DNA of 64,000 nt, taken from contig NC_087071.1 of assembly GCF_963678635.1 (NCBI RefSeq), positions 496,001-560,000 of the forward strand. The letters run 5' to 3'. The DNA is from Symsagittifera roscoffensis (taxonomy: Eukaryota; Xenacoelomorpha; Acoela; Convolutidae). The position numbers were made by a program, and so were the translations under genes. The notes below the pieces were generated by a model. It did not search any database. It saw only the letters and a program-made list of their open reading frames with translations, and had not been told where the DNA came from. Shown one piece after another: positions 33,712 to 43,640 of this stretch (position 1 is its first letter; each line of letters opens with the position of its first letter).

Positions 33712-36700
33712 ATCATCATCATTATCAGCATAGATATGAACCAATTTGAAGTCTGACTTTTGGACGCTAACCCCAACCGATTTTCAAGCGAAAACAAGAC
33801 TTCCCCAAACAAATGACCTTCATCATCATTATCAGCATAGATATGAACCAATTTGAAGTGAGACTTTTGGACGCTAACCCCAACCGATTTTCAAGCGAAA
33901 ACAAGACTTCCCCAAACAAATGACCTTCATCATCATTATCAGCATAGATATGAACCAATTTGAAGTGAGACTTTTGGACGCTAACCCCAACCGATTGTCA
34001 AGCGCAAACAAGACTTCCCCAAACAAATGACCTTCATCATCATTATCAGCATAGATATGAACCAATTTGAAGTGAGACTTTTGGACGCTAACCCCAACCG
34101 ATTGTCAAGCGAAAACAAGACTTCCCCAAACAAATGACCTTCATCATCATTATCAGCATAGATATGAACCAATTTGAAGTGAGACTTTTGGACGCTAACC
34201 CCAACCGATTTTCAAGCGAAAACAAGACTTCCCCAAACAAATGACCTTCATCATCATTATCAGCATAGATATGAACCAATTTGAAGTGAGACTTTTGGAC
34301 GCTAACCCCAACCGATTGTCAAGCGAAAACAAGACTTCCCCAAACAAATGACCTTCATCATCATTATCAGCATAGATATGAACCAATTTGAAGTGAGACT
34401 TTTGGACGCTAACCCCAACCGATTGTCAAGCGAAAACAAGACTTCCCCAAACAAATGACCTTCATCATCATTATCAGCATAGATATGAACCAATTTGAAG
34501 TGAGACTTTTGGACGCTAACCCCAACCGATTGTCAAGCGAAAACAAGACTTCCCCAAACAAATGACCTTCATCATCATTATCAGCATAGATATGAACCAA
34601 TTTGAAGTGAGACTTTTGGACGCTAACCCCAACCGATTGTCAAGCGAAAACAAGACTTCCCCAAACAAATGACCTTCATCATCATTATCAGCATAGATAT
34701 GAACCAATTTGAAGTGAGACTTTTGGACGCTAACCCCAACCGAATGTCAAGCGAAAACAAGACTTCCCCAAACAAATGACCTTCATCATCATTATCAGCA
34801 TAGATATGAACCAATTTGAAGTGAGACTTTTGGACGCTAACCCCAACCGATTGTCAAGCGAAAACAAGACTTCCCCAAACAAATGACCTTCATCATCATT
34901 ATCAGCATAGATATGAACCAATTTGAAGTGAGACTTTTGGACGCTAACCCCAACCGATTGTCAAGCGAAAACAAGACTTCCCCAAACAAATGACCTTCAT
35001 CATCATTATCAGCATAGATATGAACCAATTTGAAGTGAGACTTTTGGACGCTAACCCCAACCGATTGTCAAGCGAAAACAAGACTTCCCCAAACAAATGA
35101 CCTTCATCATCATTATCAGCATAGATATGAACCAATTTGAAGTGAGACTTTTGGACGCTAACCCCAACCGATTGTCAAGCGAAAACAAGACTTCCCCAAA
35201 CAAATGACCTTCATCATCATTATCAGCATAGATATGAACCAATTTGAAGTGAGACTTTTGGACGCTAACCCCAACCGATTGTCAAGCGAAAACAAGACTT
35301 CCCCAAACAAATGACCTTCATCATCATTATCAGCATAGATATGAACCAATTTGAAGTGAGACTTTTGGACGCTAACCCCAACCGATTGTCAAGCGAAAAC
35401 AAGACTTCCCCAAACAAATGACCTTCATCATCATTATCAGCATAGATATGAACCAATTTGAAGTGAGACTTTTGGACGCTAACCCCAACCGATTGTCAAG
35501 CGAAAACAAGACTTCCCCAAACAAATGACCTTCATCATCATTATCAGCATAGATATGAACCAATTTGAAGTGAGACTTTTGGACGCTAACCCCAACCGAT
35601 TGTCAAGCGAAAACAAGACTTCCCCAAACAAATGACCTTCATCATCATTATCAGCATAGATATGAACCAATTTGAAGTGAGACTTTTGGACGCTAACCCC
35701 AACCGATTGTCAAGCGAAAACAAGACTTCCCCAAACAAATGACCTTCATCATCATTATCAGCATAGATATGAACCAATTTGAAGTGAGACTTTTGGACGC
35801 TAACCCCAACCGATTGTCAAGCGAAAACAAGACTTCCCCAAACAAATGACCTTCATCATCATTATCAGCATAGATATGAACCAATTTGAAGTGAGACTTT
35901 TGGACGCTAACCCCAACCGATTGTCAAGCGAAAACAAGACTTCCCCAAACAAATGACCTTCATCATCATTATCAGCATAGATATGAACCAATTTGAAGTG
36001 AGACTTTTGGACGCTAACCCCAACCGATTGTCAAGCGAAAACAAGACTTCCCCAAACAAATGACCTTCATCATCATTATCAGCATATATATGAACCAATT
36101 TGAAGTGAGACTTTTGGACGCTAACCCCAACCGATTGTCAAGCGAAAACAAGACTTCCCCAAACAAATGACCTTCATCATCATTATCAGCATAGATATGA
36201 ACCAATTTGAAGTGAGACTTTTGGACGCTAACCCCAACCGATTGTCAAGCGAAAACAAGACTTCCCCAAACAAATGACCTTCATCATCATTATCAGCATA
36301 GATATGAACCAATTTGAAGTGAGACTTTTGGACGCTAACCCCAACCGATTGTCAAGCGAAAACAAGACTTCCCCAAACAAATGACCTTCATCATCATTAT
36401 CAGCATAGATATGAACCAATTTGAAGTGAGACTTTTGGACGCTAACCCCAACCGATTGTCAAGCGAAAACAAGACTTCCCCAAACAAATGACCTTCATCA
36501 TCATTATCAGCATAGATATGAACCAATTTGAAGTGAGACTTTTGGACGCTAACCCCAACCGATTGTCAAGCGAAAACAAGACTTCCCCAAACAAATGACC
36601 TTCATCATCATTATCAGCATAGATATGAACCAATTTGAAGTGAGACTTTTGGACGCTAACCCCAACCGATTGTCAAGCGAAAACAAGACTTCCCCAAACA

Positions 36701-37320
36701 AATGACCTTCATCATCATTATCAGCATAGATATGAACCAATTTGAAGTGAGACTTTTGGACGCTAACCCCAACCGATTGTCAAGCGAAAACAAGACTTCC
36801 CCAAACAAATGACCTTCATCATCATTATCAGCATAGATATGAACCAATTTGAAGTGAGACTTTTGGACGCTAACCCCAACCGATTGTCAAGCGAAAACAA
36901 GACTTCCCCAAACAAATGACCTTCATCATCATTATCAGCATAGATATGAACCAATTTGAAGTGAGACTTTTGGACGCTAACCCCAACCGATTGTCAAGCG
37001 AAAACAAGACTTCCCCAAACAAATGACCTTCATCATCATTATCAGCATAGATATGAACCAATTTGAAGTGAGACTTTTGGACGCTAACCCCAACCGATTG
37101 TCAAGCGAAAACAAGACTTCCCCAAACAAATGACCTTCATCATCATTATCAGCATAGATATGAACCAATTTGAAGTGAGACTTTTGGACGCTAACCCCAA
37201 CCGATTGTCAAGCGAAAACAAGACTTCCCCAAACAAATGACCTTCATCATCATTATCAGCATAGATATGAACCAATTTGAAGTCAGACTTTTGGCAAGAC
37301 TTCCCCAAACAACTGACCTT
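33712..37320. repeat. 107-bp satellite array, 33 full periods
   Basis: TATCAGCATAGATATG recurs from 33723 to 37254, exactly 33 x 107 bases, with no net length change. Unit: GACCTTCATCATCATTATCAG, then a run through TTTTGGACGCTAACCCCAACC to CTTCCCCAAACAAAT. Variants cluster at the left end (TTTTCAAGCG instead of TTGTCAAGCG near 33780, 33887 and 34208; GCGCAAAC near 34001; GAAGTCTGAC in the first unit). The last unit has lost 31 bases. Minus-strand 63-codon frames repeating every 107 bases are by-products, since 107 is not a multiple of 3. Confidence 0.97.
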
Positions 37321-37680
37321 CGTAACATGATGAAGCTATGAATCTATCTCGCTTATAATCCGAACCAAATTCAAATCCACAGGTCCGTTCATCTTAACCA
37401 GTATGGACCGGTGGCTCTGTGAAATCACACTGGCCTTAAGGTTAGACGGCGATAGAGCGGTAGCAGAATTCATTAATTTATTCAACCCCAGAAACAAATG
37501 ATGACTTTTGGTCCACTCCTATTCATCTAAGGCTGGTCTATTTCGTATCCTATCTACACTGAAAATGTTATGGTGAAAGTTGAACAAACACCGTCGTAAT
37601 TCATTTTGAAGAGTACAAGTCAAAGGCAGTTTCTAGAATAGGTCTAAACACAGCCACAAATAACTCTTCACCCCCAGGAC
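37321..37680. other. Intergenic DNA right of the 107-bp array
   Basis: Unique sequence, no coding signal seen. Confidence 0.45.
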
Positions 37681-38000
37681 TCAATTGGCAAGGGTCTTGA
37701 AAGTGCAATTGTAATTCCTCGTTCGCGTCTGAAAGTGTGTCACTAAATAAATCCCAACACTAGGGTTACTAGCAACAGTTTGAGATGTTTTCCCGCCTAG
37801 ATTTTTCATATCGTCCCCAAACTTAAATTCATAAAGCATTTCTTGGGATAGTTTAGAAAATAGGGAAGCACAATTGATATTTTGATCTTCGTGATCAGAT
37901 TTGTCCAATTTCCCATCCTTGTTCTTCCTAAACGTCTTTTTCGTCTTGATTCTTCAATCGCCACTTTCCAAATCATCTTCGTCGAGAACTCTCTTATTTT
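37681..38000 (-). pseudogene. Possible decayed coding segment, unrecognised
   Basis: The minus strand has protein-like sequence in one frame with a single internal TGA near 37960. Upstream of the stop it reads ENKRVLDEDDLESGD. Downstream it is rich in K, D and N (KNKDGKLDKSDHEDQN) and then LFSKLSQEMLYEFKFGDDM. No Met start, no family recognised. It may be a broken host exon or a fragment of a mobile-element protein. Confidence 0.28.
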
Positions 38001-38098
38001 CTGTCCTCCCTATTCTCGCTCACTGCTCTGATTTTGTGATTCTATTTTTAGCATAATTCCCCCTCCTCGCCCACGCTTATTTCTAATTGTCCTTCTTA

Positions 38099-39043
38099 CC
38101 CGCATTCAAGTTAATGCGTAAATAACCGATTATAACGGATTATTATGATGATTGTTTGACAGTTATAATTGACTAGAATTACCAAAATTAGGTGTTTAAA
38201 GGATTTATAATGGATTATGATCGTGATATTTTCCAAGAGATTATAATCTCTTATAATCGAATATAATTGATTAAAGTTCTAACAAAAAACCCTTAGAATC
38301 AATTATAATCGATTATAATTGGTTAAACTCTCTTAACTAGCCAATTCAAAACTATATTCGAATTATTTCTGATGGGTTATTATTTTTGTGTCAATAAGAA
38401 AATCACTAAAAGAGGGATCTCTTGAATATTTTGGTTCATCTGAACAAAAAGTTATACCTCGAAACAAAAGTTTCATAGAGATCATTTCATACTAGTGGAA
38501 AGATTAGCTGCGGTAGATGAAAAATAAATCTTCCGAATCAATCATGAAACTAAATCAATTTGCTGATGTTTTGGTCGTTAAAAGCTTAAAATATGTATCA
38601 AAAAACAACTCTAATAAATTTGATTTGATTGGAAAACTTTAAAAACCTTTTCCTCCTTTATCATAGGAACCAACGTCTAAAAAAAGCATAAAATAAAAGC
38701 AATTTAGATGCAATTTCGAAGAATAAATGAACAAACAAAATGGATTATAATCAATTATAATTGATTATAATCGGTTTTTCGTGCAAAACTAATGAATTAG
38801 AAACTTGAATAAAATTAATGGGTTATAATCAATTATAATTGATTATAATTGTATCGAAAAATGGACGAATAAATAATCGATAAGAATCGTTTATAATGGA
38901 TTATAATTAATTATAACTTGATCTTAAAAGGAGATATTATAATCGATTAATAATTGAATAAAATCGCTTGTTTCTCAATTTTAGTAAGACTGGTACTGAA
39001 ATCGTAAAACAATCGATTATTAACGCTTGAAACTGGATGCGGG
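38099..39043. mobile_element. TIR family A (CCCGCATCC ends), copy 1
   Basis: About 945 bp. Starts CCCGCATTCAAGTTAATGCG and ends with the inverted sequence CGCTTGAAACTGGATGCGGG. The interior is crowded with GATTATAATC, itself a palindrome, alternating with ATTATAATTG variants at both ends (38120-38320 and 38740-38970). This gives strong foldback potential. Two more copies are at 41885-42826 and 53054-53294. No transposase frame; probably a MITE-like element. Target duplication unclear. Confidence 0.75.
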
Positions 39044-39134
39044 TAGAAGTAAGCGGATATATCTGACTGTGTTTCAGTTTCCACTTCTAGCGGCTGTACC
39101 TTGTGTAATCTTGTCTCTTTCATTGGAGTAACTC

Positions 39135-39203
39135 ATGAGACCCTGTCTCATCCAACTCCCCTCCCCCTTGGCCGCGGTGCTACTGCTACTGCACTGGCAG
39201 CAA
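39135..39203 (+). CDS. Candidate first exon encoding a signal peptide
   Basis: ATG at 39135 opens MRPCLIQLPSPLAAVLLLLHW, a good secretory signal shape (short polar start, proline-rich stretch, L/A/V core, then QQG). Base composition is much less AT-rich than the DNA on either side. AAG|GTTACG near 39204 is a usable donor. After it the frame runs on into AT-rich sequence to 39317 with no coding character. I see no downstream exon, so the assignment is tentative. Confidence 0.33.
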
Positions 39204-39317
39204 GGTTACGTAACCTTGAGTGATGTATATCTCTATTTATTTATATCAAATTATAATATCCAAGACCACTGCAGCTCAAACCTTCGGTATACCGCTGAAT
39301 CAATCAGACCAATTTAA

Positions 39318-39626
39318 AAACATGTTGACCTCAGCAACTCTAAGAGAGAGAAAAACTATTAGAAGAAAGAATATTACAATTTTTTGGAACTATCAAGCAG
39401 CATTAGGTCGACTGCAGGATCTCACCTTAGCAGCATTAGGTTGACTGAGAGGAGCAGCTGCAAAGGGGAAGAAAGAGCATTTTTGTGGGACCCTCATATA
39501 GTTAGTGAGGAGATTAGTGCAGTAGGATAACGTGAGTTTTCAAACTCTTTATGATGAATGTCAAAATACAATAGGAGTTTGAGCAGAAATCCATCGGAAA
39601 CGTATATGAGTTAACAATAATTGGGG
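39318..39626. other. Intergenic DNA, no supported gene
   Basis: Contains the short direct repeat AGCAGCATTAGGT..GACTG at about 39398 and 39429. Nothing else seen. Confidence 0.4.
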
Positions 39627-39694
39627 ACGGAAGGGAGATTTGTGATATGTGATATTCTATTTAGAATATCAGATATCACAAATCTCCCCTCCGT
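39627..39694. repeat. 33-bp inverted repeat (hairpin)
   Basis: Left arm 39627-39659 and right arm 39662-39694 are reverse complements with about two mismatches, around a 2-base centre (ACGGAAGGGAGATTTG and CAAATCTCCCCTCCGT are the outer parts). It abuts the end of the coding remnant at 39760-40775 and may mark an element terminus. Confidence 0.8.
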
Positions 39695-39759
39695 TTGAGT
39701 TTACAGTCCCTGGGGCACTCTCTTTCAACTTTAGATTTCTTATCTTTTTTGTGGTGACG

Positions 39760-40218
39760 TCATTTTTCATTTCTGGTCTGTTGGGTGTTCTTCTTGTCCT
39801 CTTCGTTGTTGTTGTCGTCCTTCGTTTGTTTTTCCTGTTCCTCAATTGTGGTCTCGTCCTCAATCTCTTTTCCGTTTTTTTCGTCTTTTCTGATTGTTTT
39901 TCCTTTAAATAAAAACTCCGTCAACTCTTTTTTAGTGCTGTCAACCGGGGAGATAAGGTCGATGGTTTCCGCTTCATCTTGATTTTGATTCGTGTTTGTC
40001 AGGCTGATTGCCTCGAGGATTTTCATAGACGCCTGATACTCTGGTGTTTTGTCCGAGAAACCTATCTCCTGAATTAGCGATTTTAGGCTTGGCTTTGTGA
40101 GTGAAGGTGTTTGATCGGGTGCTGATTCGATGTTGAGTTGGATTTTATTCTTGGAGCCCGTTCTCGTGTCCTCTATTGTGTTCATCGGTACGGGGTTTCC
40201 AAGGACGTTGGCCAATGT
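39760..40218 (-). pseudogene. Unrecognised coding frame, acidic/lysine-rich C-terminus
   Basis: Open for about 152 codons with no ATG at its head (upstream stop TAA at 40219-40221). Content is clearly protein-like: NKIQLNIESAPDQTPSLTKP, then SLIQEIGFSDKTPEYQASMK, then a long D/E/K/N/T-rich tail (EDETTIEEQEKQTKDDNNNE). No domain recognised. The tail suggests a disordered charged end, as in some Gag or ORF1 proteins, but this is inference. It is probably continuous in origin with 40233-40775, which is in another frame. Confidence 0.4.
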
Positions 40219-40232
40219 TTATTGACGGTTTC

Positions 40233-40775
40233 TTACTCATTTTCTAGTCGGTTCGGCAGGTAAGGTATTTGGAAGTGTTTTCTTCTGATATAAACGTTTC
40301 GGCGACGGTGCCGAGGTTTCCGATGTTGTTGATTACTTTTCTTCTTTATATTCCACACGGTTAGAACTTTCCGTATGGGTGGCTCTAGAAGTCTTGTTCT
40401 TTGCTTTTTCCTCCGTTTGGAGACTCGTGTTCGTTGGGTCACGCCGTTAGTCCGGCCGCCCGTTAACTTTCTTGTTGGACTACTCTGCTGTCCTGTGGCA
40501 TGCTCTTTCCTGGTGAGTTTTTTTGGGAGACCTGTTGCTGCGTCCTCTTTGAACCTCGGATGCTGTGGGGCGTTGGGCTGTTCTATGTCTGAAAACGTAG
40601 ACAAGGTTCGGATCTCTGCGCGGATTTGTACGCAACGTAATAACTTAATAGAACAGGGACTACAAGGCCTGTCTTTTGAAGGATTAGTAACAAATGCGAC
40701 TCTGCTATTCTTTAGTAATCTGGGTTGTTTCCCGAACGTTTGTATCCAAAATTTTTCCGTTTGTGGTTTTGTATT
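40233..40775 (-). pseudogene. Unrecognised coding frame(s), basic, frameshifted
   Basis: One minus-strand frame is open for 181 codons from a TAA at 40776 to 40233. It is rich in R, K, Q and T (KRRKKQRTRLLEPPIRK). A second minus-strand frame carries a convincing segment just upstream (VKIPKTFELKYKTTNGK near 40740-40815) that ends at a TAG near 40710. The pattern fits one ancestral reading frame broken by indels. No family recognised. Confidence 0.3.
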
Positions 40776-40869
40776 TTAGTTCAAAAGTCTTAGGAATTTT
40801 CACTTTGGTAGCTATATAGATTGCTTTTCTTGCTACCTGCTCCATTCGTTTTTTCGTTGTTTTTGTCTA

Positions 40870-40906
40870 CTGTGTGTTGGTTACTGAATGTGTTGGTTAC
40901 TGAATC
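40870..40906. repeat. Short tandem duplication (16 bp x 2)
   Basis: TGTTGGTTACTGAATG is followed directly by TGTTGGTTACTGAATC. Confidence 0.8.
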
Positions 40907-41547
40907 CAAACGGATTGATAAACAAGATCTGTTGCGTAAGCGAGACAAAGCAACTGATTCATAAAACCATTATTGGCGTCTGAGCTTCAGCTCATAGAGT
41001 TCACTGGCTTAACGCCTTTACAAAGTCAATCGACCAAACAGAAGATTCACTCAACATAGTGAGTTATATATGACAATACCTATACACAACACCCATCACT
41101 TTCATGGGAAAACTCCTGCACACTTCCTTGCACAGGATTGATCCATTTCTGATGAAAGTTCAGTCGACTTCCTCAAAGTCATTTTTATTGGCCGAAATAA
41201 TGTTTTGTTTGCTCTTAATAGCAAATAATGGCCATCAAGAAGTCATGGGGAAAAATTTGGTGTCGCTGAGCCAGAAATGGGTGTGGTATAAAATGCTACC
41301 AAAGGGTGGACTCTTACGCTGCTGATCAGTATGAAAAACTGTTTATAAAAACCAGTTTGTGTCTTGTGACAAGGGGGATAATAAAGCAGGATATACATGC
41401 CACTAGGTCATATGTGTGGACTTGGAGTGTCCCCTGATAATATACACCAGCTGTGTCTTTTGAGATTCTAAACTCACTAGTTCTAGCACACTAATAACTG
41501 CTGCCTCTTTCCTTTTCTTTTCTTTCCTTTTCCTCCTCTGTGATTAT
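40907..41547. other. Intergenic DNA, no supported gene
   Basis: Mixed composition. The 73-codon frame at 41104-41325 has no recognisable content. Confidence 0.4.
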
Positions 41548-41619
41548 GTGGGTCGTAAAGAGAAACAGACAACACACACACAACACATCCACAGGCAACA
41601 ACAGCAACACAAGCAAAAG

Positions 41620-41874
41620 ATGAAGAAGAAAAAAGAATTGAAGAAAATATTAGAGAACATTAAAACGAAGACTGAACTTGAAATAGTGGAGAGCTATCTC
41701 AGTGAATTTGATGTGGGCTCCCAATACGTATTAGCCGCACCGCGAGATTTACAAAAAAAACTGTTTCGCCAAAAAAAAACAACTCAATCGAAGCTAAAAA
41801 AATTTAGGGTTTTCTACCAAAAAGATTATTGCCAGCTTGCCAAGTTTTCCTCGCAAAAATGGCAACATGCTTAG
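41620..41874 (+). CDS. Small lysine-rich ORF or exon, unrecognised
   Basis: From ATG at 41620 the frame reads MKKKKELKKILENIKTK, then LEIVESYLSEFDVGSQYVL, then a K/Q-rich end and a stop at 41874 (84 codons; the open frame extends upstream to 41548). The first 40 residues have amphipathic helix spacing and look like real protein; the rest is A-rich DNA and could be read-through. It stops ten bases before a family A element. May be an exon with a donor near AATAC|GTATTAG. No homologue recognised. Confidence 0.25.
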   Translation: MKKKKELKKILENIKTKTELEIVESYLSEFDVGSQYVLAAPRDLQKKLFRQKKTTQSKLKKFRVFYQKDYCQLAKFSSQKWQHA

Positions 41875-41884
41875 AGTGTTGCCA

Positions 41885-42826
41885 CCCGCATCCATTTTTA
41901 GGCGTAAGCAATCACTTGTTACGGATTATTATGATGATTTTTGACGATTATAATTGATTATAATTACCAAACTTGGGTGTTTAAAGGATTTATAATCGAT
42001 TATAATCGTGATATTTTCCAAGATATTAAAATCTAATATCATCAATTATAATTAATTACATTACATACAAAGAACTCTTCCTATCAATTATAATTGATTA
42101 TAATTGATTACAGTTCATACAAAAAAAACTCTTTGAATCATTTATAAACGAGATTATATTTTGTAACACCGAAAGTACTATTTGATTATAACCCATGGGT
42201 TAATATTATTTTTTCATTAACAAAATCTCCAAAATCGAGAAGTCTTGTCACACTTTGGTTCATCTGAACCCTAAGTTTTACCACGAAAAAAAAGTTTCAT
42301 ATAGATCCTTTCGTATTAATTGAAAGGTTCCCGCAGTATGTGAAAAAGAGGTCTTCCCAGTATATCATGAAACTAAAGCAATGTGCTGATATTTTGGTGG
42401 TTAAAAAGCTTGAAATGCACATCATGAAACAAGTCCATTGAATGAAGAAATGAAAGAAAAACGGTATAAATTTAAATGGATTTGAAACCTTTTGAAAGCT
42501 GTTTTCTTACTTTTCACAGGAAGCAACGTCTGAAAAATGTAAGCATTTCTGATGCAAGTTAGAAGACAAACAGGGCGGAAAAAAGAAATTATAATCGATT
42601 ATAATCGAAAATAATGTTTATTATGCACAACATATGAATTTAAAAAACCGGGATAAAAACTATTGATTATTATCGATTAAAATGTTTTAGAAATGTTATA
42701 ATTAGATTTAAAGAAGAGAGATTTTAATCGAGTAATAATTGATTAAAAACAATTTTGTTCAATTTTAGAAAGACTGGCCTCAAAATCATGAAATAATCAA
42801 TTATTAACGCTTGAAACTGGATGCGG
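41885..42826. mobile_element. TIR family A, copy 2
   Basis: About 942 bp. Starts CCCGCATCCATTTTTAGGCG and ends CGCTTGAAACTGGATGCGG. It shares with copy 1 the order GGATTATTATGATGAT, GGTGTTTAAAGGATTTATAA, CGTGATATTTTCCAAG and a GAAACTAAA..AATGTGCTGAT block, plus GATTATAATC palindromes. Confidence 0.75.
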
Positions 42827-43204
42827 ACATATTTCTAGAATTTTACAGCATGGATTACAAATCATTGTTGTATATCAAACAGTTCGTGAATAAATGAATG
42901 AACGAACTGTTGCAACCACGTGAAAACATGTTTCGACATTTAAAAATTATCGAATAAGGTGAGCGTACAACCATTTAAAAGTTGATTATACAAATAACAT
43001 TTTTATCCAGTTTAAAAGCTTTTGTTCGGTAAGAGCATCTCGACTCAATTTTTTCTCGAAACAAAGTTTGAAATTTGAAAGAAGCATAAAACATACTTCA
43101 TATTTTAAAAAAATAACACCATGTGATATATTTCCTTCAAACTCCTTACGTTTCACTCTAGCTCAAAAGAGAGCAAACTTCAATCACAAGTTTTCACAAA
43201 ATTA
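42827..43204. other. AT-rich DNA, nothing recognised
   Basis: No gene or repeat identified. Confidence 0.4.
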
Positions 43205-43640
43205 ACTGAAAAAAAGTCAGAGCCTTCTTATTTTTTGCGGAAGTGATAGAAAAAGCAATTAAATTTAAAAATGTGATTTTACAAAAAGCAAATTGTGAGC
43301 TGTCAGTACTTGATACTATTTAATCAAGGTGTTTTCAAAATTGTTTTGCTTTGGTCTCAGACTTGTAACTTTTTTAGAATTCTATACTGTAGGTGTAATT
43401 TTCACCTTATTTTATTTTCTGTTAAGTTGAGTTATTTTCCGGCAGTATGAAGCTATAAAAAATTTTCAAGTCTGAGACCAAAGCAAAACAGTTCCGTAAA
43501 CACCCTGAACAAATAGTATCAAGTACTGACTGCTCAAGGTTTGCACTTTGTCAATTCAAAGTTTGAACTTTACCAGCTTTTTATATTACACCCGCAAAAA
43601 GTAAGAAGGCTTTGATTTTTTTTTAATTCAAGCAAGTCCT
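43205..43640. repeat. Long imperfect palindrome, arms of about 190 bp
   Basis: GTCAGTACTTGATACTATTT near 43302 and GTTTTGCTTTGGTCTCAGAC near 43352 recur inverted as AAATAGTATCAAGTACTGAC near 43511 and GTCTGAGACCAAAGCAAAAC near 43471. The similarity extends outward to AGAGCCTTCTTA / TAAGAAGGCTTT and inward to CTATACTG / CAGTATGAAG, leaving about 40 unpaired bases. No coding. Probably a foldback element. Confidence 0.85.

Noticed and set aside
33767-37308. Thirty-three overlapping 63-codon minus-strand frames (MVHIYADNDDEG...)
   Set aside because: They repeat because the 107-bp unit repeats. Since 107 is not divisible by 3, each frame hits a stop within two units, so no extended protein is encoded.
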